Source: Candidatus Poribacteria bacterium (lineage in GTDB: Bacteria > Poribacteria > WGA-4E > WGA-3G). From it: DNA of 32,213 nt. Position numbers and translations under genes: made by a program. A model generated the notes under the pieces. That model was not told where the DNA came from. It saw nothing but the letters and a program-made list of their open reading frames with translations, and ran no database searches. Each line of letters opens with the position of its first letter. The first letter of the stretch is position 1. Shown here piece after piece: positions 23,138 through 32,213 of the stretch. The stretch covers positions 1 through 32,213 of the forward strand of contig JAJEIP010000136.1 in assembly GCA_022827885.1 (NCBI GenBank), in the 5' to 3' direction.

Positions 23138-25744
23138 TTACTTTATCACACTGAATTTGCCGGTGCTCTGGAATCCGTTTCCATCGGTTGCCCGGAAAAA
23201 GTATAATCCAGTGCAGACCATTTCGCCGCGTGCGTTCGTGCAGTCCCATTCGGAGGCACCCTCCAGCACTTTAATTAAGTTTCCCAAAGCATCGTAGATT
23301 TCAACGGTTAATCCCTTCGGATAGAAGGTGAGGTGTTTACCTTGTCCTGTGTAAAGCGGGTTCGGTGCGACGATGACATTTCGGTTCTGGCTGTTTGCGA
23401 CATAATTGAAGGTCCTGCCTTGCCAGATCCGAGTGCCTGTTACGCCAGCAGCGGTTTGCCCACGAATCTTATAGAGATAGATACCCGTTGCGGGAAATCC
23501 GTTTGTGCGGAGTGTTCCAAACCATCTCGTCTCGGTTGCTTGGGTCAAAAAGACGGTGTATTCATTTCTATTCGGACCCTCCACTATGAGGTGGGGTGCA
23601 GCCTGTAACGGGGATGTGCTTTGGACTTCAACATTCCACTCGCCTGTCCCGTGCGGCTGCGTCCGAATGAAGAAGGCAGGTGCTCCGCTCACGGTATCCA
23701 CACTCGGTGTGATACTGTTTGGAACGATGCTCGGTGTTCCCATAAGTCCCATCGCGTCAACAGGCACAACGGCATAGTAATAATGGAGGTCGTTCGGATC
23801 AAAGAATTCGTTGTTGACATCAATTCCGTCAAAGACGGTGGGGTCCGCGAACCGCGTTTGTGTAACATTAACACGTCCAACGATGGCTATATCGTCTTCG
23901 GGAATACCGTTGCCATCGCGGTCGGCAGCGGTGAGCACTTCATCAGGATTCTGAAAAGGCAACGGGACATCCGTTTCATTCTGTAAGATATGGCGTTTTC
24001 GCACGATTGCGATTTCTCGAATTCCCGACGGATCGTCAACAGTCCACGTCACAAGGGGTCCGTTAGAACCTTGGACGACCTGTGCATTTGAGAGCACGCC
24101 TACCGGTGGCGCGCCCGCCATATAACTGACAGAGCCCCCAAAACTCCCACCCGGAATTACGACGCGTTCAACATCGGGGTGCATATTAATTAAGATGAGC
24201 GCGATCTCCTGAATATCGCCGCCGAAATCTTTGAAGGTTATCTGTGCTTCTTGGGAACGGTGATAGGTAAACGCCTCCCTGAGTTCAGTGGTCCCATTTC
24301 GCTTCTTGACGATGAATTTGGCAGCCCATCCCCGCAAACCGGTGCCTGCGTGCCTTTGCAGTTCACTCTGAATGTTCTCCCGATCATCCGGTGCGAGGTG
24401 TTGGAGGCTGATCGGCGCGAGATCCGCACCATCGATTTTGACTGCGAATTCCGGCATAATACCTGTGGGTTGGAAAACGATATAACGTGCTGAGAAATGC
24501 TCTGGCATTGATTCCGAGTCGAAATCGGTACGAACTGGGTAACTGGCGTGGATATCGTTGGGATGAATAGCGATCGGTGGAAAGCGGTGTGCGTTTCTAT
24601 AGCCCGACATTCCGGTTGCTGTGTTCGCACGGGTATGCGTGAAATAGTTCCATACCGTGAAGGTCTTGAACGCCTCAGCCAGCGTAGTGCCGTTATTCGT
24701 AAAAACTTCGTAGAAATTGCCCATCTCGCGATAACTGCCATCGGTGGCATTCCGGTAAAATTGGCGGACGATGTCGTATCCGAACCGTTCTGACATATAC
24801 AATGCCCAGATAACGGAGCCGTATTCGTGGTCGCCGATGCGGCTATCGAGGGAAATATCGGGGATAAGAAACCAGCGGCGGAGTTGATGGATATAATAGT
24901 TATAGGAATTGGTTTCGTTGGGTTCATCGGGATCTGGGAGTGTATCGCCATCATCAATAACACCGCCATCGTAAGTCATGACTTCTATCCACGTCGCGGA
25001 CGCTTCCATGAACCATGTCGGCATGTAGGCATTATATCCGAACTGGACGCCGTGCAGGAATTCATGGGTGCAGGTTGTCTCAAGGTAACGGATCCCTTCG
25101 GCTTTTCCGACGTAATCGTAGATACGGGAGTTAATCATGAAATAGGGAGCGACGGTCAGTGCGGTGGATAAAACGCGTCCTTCAAACCAGTCTGCGGTCG
25201 TGATACCGAGTGCGGGAAAGGTAAAGAGGTAGACATCATATTTATGATTGCCCCCGTTTTGTGCTGCCCAAAAGTCGATGTAAGGGATTTTGAAGCCCAT
25301 CAGGTCGATTTGGACGTGATATGCCCGTTCCATCGCATCGGCACAGAGATCAATATAATCGGGAACGCCATTGCGCGGGTGGAAATCCTCAAGCGGTGGG
25401 GCATGCGGACCGATACGCGTGTAATGGAATCTAAAATGCGGTGTGTCGAATCTCTCTGGGAGTTCTATTTCACCGAAGAAACTCCCCGGAAGTCCGGGTC
25501 GAAGGAAAAGACCTTTCAGTTTCTGCCGATGCACAGAGGGCAAGTTTCGCCAATTCTTAGCGAGGGTGACAAAACTATCGGTTACACACTCGGTTATTTC
25601 GCTTGCGGTATATCTCGGTTTGAGATTGGCGAACTGTTGCGCCGTTTGGATCGCGCTTTGGAGTTCGGGATCCGGTGGCAGCGCGTGTGCGACAGGTAAG
25701 AATGCTATAAAGAGGGTAACGAGGGTTATAAACGATATTTTCAT
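23138..25744 (-). CDS. secreted HExxH metalloprotease with FlgD/T9SS-like C-terminal domain
   Basis: 868 residues from the ATG at 25744, chosen because a clean signal peptide begins there (MKISFITLVTLFIAFLPVAHA); the frame is open 30 codons further upstream, but there is no signal at that start. Zinc motif HEFLH (His227-His231), with FMEASATWIE (~246-254) supplying the likely third ligand; overall like the MXAN_6640-type metalloproteases. Mid-protein beta domains are followed by a C-terminal region (VIVAPNP..., VEIYDALGNLIKVL, GLYFFRATDGNG) of the FlgD-Ig/type-IX-sorting kind. It would be exported and perhaps surface-attached. First gene of the three-gene cluster. Confidence 0.85.
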   Translation of the reverse strand: MKISFITLVTLFIAFLPVAHALPPDPELQSAIQTAQQFANLKPRYTASEITECVTDSFVTLAKNWRNLPSVHRQKLKGLFLRPGLPGSFFGEIELPERFDTPHFRFHYTRIGPHAPPLEDFHPRNGVPDYIDLCADAMERAYHVQIDLMGFKIPYIDFWAAQNGGNHKYDVYLFTFPALGITTADWFEGRVLSTALTVAPYFMINSRIYDYVGKAEGIRYLETTCTHEFLHGVQFGYNAYMPTWFMEASATWIEVMTYDGGVIDDGDTLPDPDEPNETNSYNYYIHQLRRWFLIPDISLDSRIGDHEYGSVIWALYMSERFGYDIVRQFYRNATDGSYREMGNFYEVFTNNGTTLAEAFKTFTVWNYFTHTRANTATGMSGYRNAHRFPPIAIHPNDIHASYPVRTDFDSESMPEHFSARYIVFQPTGIMPEFAVKIDGADLAPISLQHLAPDDRENIQSELQRHAGTGLRGWAAKFIVKKRNGTTELREAFTYHRSQEAQITFKDFGGDIQEIALILINMHPDVERVVIPGGSFGGSVSYMAGAPPVGVLSNAQVVQGSNGPLVTWTVDDPSGIREIAIVRKRHILQNETDVPLPFQNPDEVLTAADRDGNGIPEDDIAIVGRVNVTQTRFADPTVFDGIDVNNEFFDPNDLHYYYAVVPVDAMGLMGTPSIVPNSITPSVDTVSGAPAFFIRTQPHGTGEWNVEVQSTSPLQAAPHLIVEGPNRNEYTVFLTQATETRWFGTLRTNGFPATGIYLYKIRGQTAAGVTGTRIWQGRTFNYVANSQNRNVIVAPNPLYTGQGKHLTFYPKGLTVEIYDALGNLIKVLEGASEWDCTNARGEMVCTGLYFFRATDGNGFQSTGKFSVIK

Positions 25745-25960
25745 ATTTTTAACGATTGGGTTTTCGATCGGTTTTTGCTGATGAACAGATACCCTCACCT
25801 CTTTAGATCGGTGCGGTTGGAATGCAGATCGCATGAATCAACGGTATGAAGGTTCTCCGTGTGGCATTCCAAATCAACGGTATGAAGCCCGTGTGGGCTT
25901 CACCGGGGGCGAGTACGCCGCAAAACCGCACCTACCTCGGTTGAGGATCGACCTAAGTTG
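25745..25960. repeat. intergenic gap with direct repeat and hairpins
   Basis: AATCAACGGTATGAAG occurs twice (about 25836-25851 and 25872-25887). A perfect 7-bp stem GAAGCCC/GGGCTTC around GTGT lies at 25884-25901, then GGCG/CGCC (25908-25919) and ACCGCACCTACC, the tail seen in the purB-upstream cluster. Confidence 0.65.
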
Positions 25961-26500
25961 CTAAGCGAAACGGGTTGGTTTTCCATCGAGGCTGGTGTGG
26001 TTGGTCTCTTTCCAATATGTTTTTACGCCGTCTTCGCCCTTTTTCGCTGCCCATGCGTTCAGTTGTTCCCGCTCACCGACATACTCATAAACCGGGACAG
26101 CCATCCCACACGAGGTTTGCACGAGGTCGACGTTGAGGTCAAAGATCTGCCTTGCCCCTGGGAGCGGCGTGAATAACCGGAAGAGCATTTGCCATTCGGC
26201 ATCGTCTTTGTGTATCGCCTTCGCAGTGCCGTAGAGTCGGAGGATCAGCGGATTATCCTGAAAGGCGGTAAACATGAGCGTCATTCGCGGGTTTTCTTGA
26301 ACATGTGCGGCGGTTTCATTTCCACTACCGGTTACATTTAACCAAGCGACGCGATTTGGCGCCAAGATCCGCAATGAATCCATACCTTTCGGGGACAGGT
26401 TGATTCTGCTATCGGCGGTTGCGGTTGCGACGAAGAAAATTTTTTGGTTTTCGATGAACGTCTGTAGTTTTTTCGGAATTTCAGTGTACAATTTTGCCAT
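25961..26500 (-). CDS. pyridoxamine 5'-phosphate oxidase-family (PPOX-fold) protein
   Basis: 179 residues with the split-barrel flavin-binding fold: QKIFFVATATADSRINLSPKG, VAWLNVTGSGNETAAHV, and PRMTLMFTAFQDNPLILRLYG. Relatives bind FMN or F420 and reduce or oxidise small substrates; the substrate is unknown. It lacks residues that would mark it as PdxH itself. Stands alone, leftward, 73 bp after the LamG gene with a hairpin between. Confidence 0.85.
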   Translation of the reverse strand: MAKLYTEIPKKLQTFIENQKIFFVATATADSRINLSPKGMDSLRILAPNRVAWLNVTGSGNETAAHVQENPRMTLMFTAFQDNPLILRLYGTAKAIHKDDAEWQMLFRLFTPLPGARQIFDLNVDLVQTSCGMAVPVYEYVGEREQLNAWAAKKGEDGVKTYWKETNHTSLDGKPTRFA

Positions 26501-26514
26501 AGTCTTAAATTTCC

Positions 26515-26560
26515 CCGCTTAGGAAAGCGGTCAGATATGAAATGTGATACATCCGACCGC
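26515..26560. repeat. hairpin-family element between LamG and PPOX genes
   Basis: CCGCTT (26515-26520) and AAGCGG (26525-26530) around AGGA, the same loop as the stem at 15485-15502. GCGGTC (26527-26532) can alternatively pair with GACCGC (26555-26560). Confidence 0.6.
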
Positions 26561-26573
26561 CCATCCAAAGAAT

Positions 26574-27356
26574 TTAGCGCGTTTTGAGGGCACCCCATGT
26601 GAGCGCGAGTTTCCCTGCCGGTTCAACATCAAAGGCGATCTGGTAATTTTCCATGACCTCTTTTTTATCTAAGGCACGATGATAGACAGCGACATCGTCA
26701 ATCAGGCCGTCAAAATAGAACGGTTTGATAAAGGCGTTACGGTCGTGTCCGACTGCAACAACAACATGGCTACGCGTGTCGCGACTGTTTATCTTTCCAT
26801 CCGCCTCGGCATCGAGTTCACCGTTGATATAGAGGAACTTTTTCTCGTCCGCACCTGCAGCAACAAACGTGACGTGCGTCCATTCGCCCGCTTCGACAGC
26901 CGTCTCGGTTTTGAAAACACCGAATCCATCGCCACCTCTCTGCGTCTGTATCGTGCCATCGGCTAAGAGTTCCAGCCACGAATCGCCACCCCCCTGTGGA
27001 TCATCGTCCCAGATAATAACTTTAGGGCCCTCCGGTAGGGCTGTGGGTTTAATCCACATTGCGTAGGTAAGATCTTGCCCTGTGGTAGCGGCGCCCATGA
27101 CAACATAATCTTCTTCACCGTTAAAACTGAGTGCGTCTCCGACAATGCCTTCTACAATTTTCGGGGCACCCTTAATCTCCCCATCGTTTTCACCGAGAGC
27201 ATCTTTAGCGATTTTGGCATCGGTATCAGCCTTATCAAAGGTCCAATGTCCGCCTAATCCGTCTTCAAGAGATTGTGCGTGTGCTACTTCTGTATACGCG
27301 GACGCGAAAACAATGACTGCCGCGCAGAAGAGCGTAAAGAATAAATCAAGTTTCAT
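26574..27356 (-). CDS. secreted LamG-domain protein with C-terminal KLATTW-type motif
   Basis: 260 residues from the ATG at 27356, chosen for AGGAGG 7 nt upstream and the signal peptide (MKLDLFFTLF...AHA). A concanavalin-like LamG/laminin G-3 domain fills most of it: GGHWTFDKADTDAKIAKDA, LSFNGEEDYVVMG, MWIKPTALPEG, and GLIDDVAVYHRALDKKEV. Such domains bind glycans or mediate adhesion. The last 18 residues include VEPAGKLALTWGALK, nearly the same ending as the neighbouring carbohydrate-binding protein. It has its own promoter. Confidence 0.9.
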   Translation of the reverse strand: MKLDLFFTLFCAAVIVFASAYTEVAHAQSLEDGLGGHWTFDKADTDAKIAKDALGENDGEIKGAPKIVEGIVGDALSFNGEEDYVVMGAATTGQDLTYAMWIKPTALPEGPKVIIWDDDPQGGGDSWLELLADGTIQTQRGGDGFGVFKTETAVEAGEWTHVTFVAAGADEKKFLYINGELDAEADGKINSRDTRSHVVVAVGHDRNAFIKPFYFDGLIDDVAVYHRALDKKEVMENYQIAFDVEPAGKLALTWGALKTR

Positions 27357-27449
27357 CGGTTCACCTCCTGGGTTTGTAAACCCATGATGTGCAATGTGTT
27401 CTTCTGGTAGAAGCAAAGTGCTTACCACTTTTATTTAACCCTGGCGTAT

Positions 27450-27478
27450 ATTATATATCGTTTTGGCGGTATATGCAA
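27450..27478 (-). promoter_or_regulatory. predicted promoter for the LamG gene
   Basis: Leftward -35 TTGCAT (27473-27478), 17-bp spacer, perfect -10 TATAAT (27450-27455). Transcription would begin about 90 nt before the ATG. Confidence 0.6.
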
Positions 27479-27563
27479 GGGAAACCTCTCTTTGGTCCAA
27501 AGCCTTTCAGTTACTGGAGATATGTCAGTGAAGAAGAGATACGTCACGATCAGAAGAGCGTTT

Positions 27564-28214
27564 CTACAAATCTTTGAGGGTTGCCCATGTGGTTGCCAAC
27601 TTATTGGTGGGTTCAACGGGGTGTGGTTCGGCACCTTCAATGTCGTTGACGAATTCGCCTTCATAAAGACGGATGTGGTCGAGCCAGACATCGACTTTTT
27701 GTCCGCCCATGATGATGCCGGCGCGCGAACTGACGTCATCTGCGGGCATTTTGAAGGTGATGAAGAATTCCGTCCACACCTCAGACAGATTGATTGTCTG
27801 CCGCGCGTATTCATTCCACGGGTCACCTTGATGTAGGATGCGCATGACGACAGTTCTCGGTTTTTCGCTCTTTGCCCACAAACTGTAGGTATAGGTGGTG
27901 CCTTTCTCCAGCGTGAAGGGTTGCTGGTAGAACTGGACGTGCCACACGGCATTACCTGCCTTACTGATTTTGACATAAACAACTTTTTTTCCGACGACCG
28001 GTTCGGCTTTTTTGCCCTCGATTTGGAAAAGCGTAGCGGCATCGGCGTGTGTCCAGTGGTGCCACCCTTCAAGATTGAGGTCGAAATCACCGTTGTTAAG
28101 AATGTTTTCAGGGGGTTTTGCTGCGTATGATAGGGTTGTAACCCCGAACAGCAATACTAATGTGAGGAGTGAAGTGTAATATCGTTCTGAGGTGTGATAT
28201 TGCATTAATTTCAT
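27564..28214 (-). CDS. secreted carbohydrate-binding (CBM4/9-like) protein with KLATTW-type C-terminus
   Basis: 216 residues. Signal peptide up to about residue 31 (LLTLVLLFGVTTLSYA). The mature part opens ENILNNGDFDLNLEGWHHW and continues with YTYSLWAKSEKPRTVVMRI and a closing VDVWLDHIRLYEGEF, the classic CBM4/9 beta-sandwich. It would bind polysaccharide outside the cell. The end VEPTNKLATTWATLK matches the LamG protein's end although the main domains are unrelated. AGAGG lies 7 nt before the ATG. Confidence 0.87.
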   Translation of the reverse strand: MKLMQYHTSERYYTSLLTLVLLFGVTTLSYAAKPPENILNNGDFDLNLEGWHHWTHADAATLFQIEGKKAEPVVGKKVVYVKISKAGNAVWHVQFYQQPFTLEKGTTYTYSLWAKSEKPRTVVMRILHQGDPWNEYARQTINLSEVWTEFFITFKMPADDVSSRAGIIMGGQKVDVWLDHIRLYEGEFVNDIEGAEPHPVEPTNKLATTWATLKDL

Positions 28215-28290
28215 AGATGTACCTCTTTTTGAAAGACAGGAACTGTAAAGTCTATTTTTTCAGAATCGGTTAAGGTCGGTATAGAAAAAA

Positions 28291-28314
28291 GGGAGCAATT
28301 GGTGTATTGCCCCC
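28291..28314 (-). terminator. Rho-independent terminator of the lipoprotein gene
   Basis: Leftward stem GGGGGCAAT/ATTGCTCCC (one G-U pair), arms at 28306-28314 and 28291-28299, followed by TTTTTTC. It lies about 20 bp after the lipoprotein stop at 28337. Confidence 0.8.
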
Positions 28315-28336
28315 TTTCCTCATCGAAGCGCTTGGC

Positions 28337-28891
28337 TTAATTACCGCCACCTTCAGGTCCTTCGCCGTCGGCACCTTGTCCGTGTTCGCCGCCTTCAGCA
28401 CCGGCTTCGGGTCCTTCAGCCCCACCTTCACCGCTGCCGCCACTCATTGGACCGACTTCGGGATGCGCCGTCCACATGTCAAAGGGTGGACCTTCTGCCA
28501 TCAGCACAATGGGGATTTGCTCACCGGGTGCGAGGTCGATTGGTGTTGTCGGTCCGAGTTCCGCTGTTGTAGCGTCGCCTTTTGATAAATGGATTTCGAC
28601 GCGAACTTGTGGTAAAATGGCATCGGTCGTATTTTTAACAGTGCCTTTAAAGGAATTGGTGGCTGCATCGTAGTTCAGAATCAGATGTGCACCGGCTCGG
28701 ATACTATCATAAGTATCGGTAAGGGCGAGTTGCACTGCCGATTCTTCGTCACCTGCGTCAACTGTGACTGGATTTGCTGTAGCGAGATGTTCTTCTGGTC
28801 CCTCGGACGTTTCATCGCTACCTGAACATCCGATCATACTGGCTATCAATACGGAAACAATTGCTATGAGGATTCCGCAATAGGGTTTCAT
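28337..28891 (-). CDS. lipoprotein with Gly/Glu-rich tail
   Basis: 184 residues. Hydrophobic signal and lipobox IGC (Cys22), then an acidic stretch. The middle (HLILNYDAATNSFKGTVKNTTDAILPQVRVEIHLS) resembles FxLYD-type domains that pack against partners or cell-wall polymers. The last ~35 residues are low-complexity Gly/Glu/Ala (EGGAEGPEAG...). Function unknown. AAAGGAG lies before the ATG; a terminator follows. It is the last protein gene before the 5S rRNA, separated by ~200 bp. Confidence 0.8.
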   Translation of the reverse strand: MKPYCGILIAIVSVLIASMIGCSGSDETSEGPEEHLATANPVTVDAGDEESAVQLALTDTYDSIRAGAHLILNYDAATNSFKGTVKNTTDAILPQVRVEIHLSKGDATTAELGPTTPIDLAPGEQIPIVLMAEGPPFDMWTAHPEVGPMSGGSGEGGAEGPEAGAEGGEHGQGADGEGPEGGGN

Positions 28892-29067
28892 GGGTGTGCT
28901 CCTTTTTGAAAAATATATGCTGTATAAGAGGATTATAATTGAAAACTGTAATTTTACGTGATTGCTTTTAGCCGTCTAACAATGGTTACATCGATTTTAT
29001 GCATCTGTCTAACGATGACTAACTAAATTTGGTTTACATTTTTTTCTCTTGGGAATAAAAAAGAAAA
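28892..29067. other. gap between lipoprotein gene and rRNA terminator
   Basis: A/T-rich sequence with a TATAAT-like -10 near 28934-28939 (leftward) but no matching -35, and two copies of GTCTAAC(A/G)ATG (28973-28983 and about 29009-29019). No gene is seen. Confidence 0.4.
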
Positions 29068-29090
29068 AAGGCAGGTGATGAACCTGCCTT
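29068..29090 (-). terminator. rRNA operon terminator
   Basis: Perfect 9-bp stem AAGGCAGGT/ACCTGCCTT (29068-29076 and 29082-29090) around a 5-nt loop, followed leftward by TTTTTTCTTTTTT. It lies about 10 bp downstream of the 5S rRNA end, as expected for the end of an rRNA operon. Confidence 0.92.
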
Positions 29091-29100
29091 TCGAGAGGAT

Positions 29101-29217
29101 TCCCGGCAACGACCTACTTTCCCGCGGGGTCGCCCCCGAAGTATCATCAGCGCTGAAGGGCTTAACTACCGTGTTCGGGATGGGTACGGGTGGGTCCCCT
29201 TCGCTATAGCCACCGGA
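29101..29217 (-). rRNA. rrf: 5S ribosomal RNA
   Basis: About 117 nt. The minus strand begins TCCGGTGGCTATAGCGAAGG and contains the conserved CCCGAACACGG and GGTAGTTAAGCCC loops; ends GGTCGTTGCCGGGA, which pairs with the start. It lies about 90 bp after the 23S gene in the standard 23S-5S order. Confidence 0.97.
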
Positions 29218-29308
29218 AAACTGTTTGTATGGCTCGGTGTGATGTCCGAGCCGTTACAAGAATATTTGACAATTGTATATGTATATGAGGGGTCGGTAGA
29301 GTAAGAAA

Positions 29309-32213
<2,905 letters not shown>

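Overview
This window looks like a piece of an uncultured, Gram-negative-type bacterium close to Candidatus Poribacteria or the PVC/planctomycete side of the tree. The 16S 5' end carries a near-perfect planctomycete/Poribacteria-type signature (GGATTAGGCATGCAAGCC, read on the minus strand) and deviates at three sites used by 'universal' primers and probes. The protein set points the same way: LamG and carbohydrate-binding secreted proteins, a DUF4159-like Tat protein, lipoproteins, a sulfatase-modifying-factor-like domain fused to a protease, and many small intergenic hairpins. The phylum call is inference from memory of these families; no search was run.

Layout. Both ends are ribosomal and transcribed leftward. 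The left end holds the first ~565 nt of a 16S gene with its leader and a consensus promoter (1-754). The right end holds a 5S gene and almost all of a 23S gene (29101-32213), closed by a strong terminator at 29068-29090. So 28 kb of protein genes lie between the 3' end of one rRNA operon and the 5' end of another (or of the same one, if the molecule is circular).

From 0.9 to 3.1 kb is a transposon-damaged region: a polysaccharide deacetylase cut at its N-terminus, an intact TnpB with a large hairpin upstream, and the C-terminal remnant of an IS607-type serine recombinase. From 3.1 to 7.3 kb is a leftward operon for a three-subunit molybdenum hydroxylase (FAD, 2Fe-2S and molybdopterin subunits) followed by a ThiS/MoaD-like sulfur carrier. 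Next come an adenosine-deaminase-like gene (7.5-8.4 kb) and a large isoleucyl-tRNA synthetase gene (8.7-11.8 kb).

The middle (12.5-20.9 kb) reads rightward: a lipoprotein fusing an HtrA-like protease, TPR repeats and an FGE-like domain; adenylosuccinate lyase (purB); a membrane-anchored phosphodiester glycosidase; a PIN-domain toxin overlapping a two-repeat antitoxin-like gene; and a Tat-exported DUF4159-like protein. The right part (21.0-28.9 kb) reads leftward: a three-gene cluster (HExxH metalloprotease with a C-terminal sorting-type domain, a lipoprotein, an FAD oxidoreductase), a PPOX-fold protein, a LamG protein, a carbohydrate-binding protein and another lipoprotein.

Themes. Much of the coding capacity is for exported or envelope proteins. 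The two small secreted proteins (26.6-28.2 kb) share a nearly identical C-terminal motif although their main domains differ. Short hairpins with different stems but similar loops and tails sit in almost every intergenic gap. The rRNA leader contains two tandem 41-nt hairpins whose stems covary. No tRNA gene, CRISPR array or replication gene was recognised.
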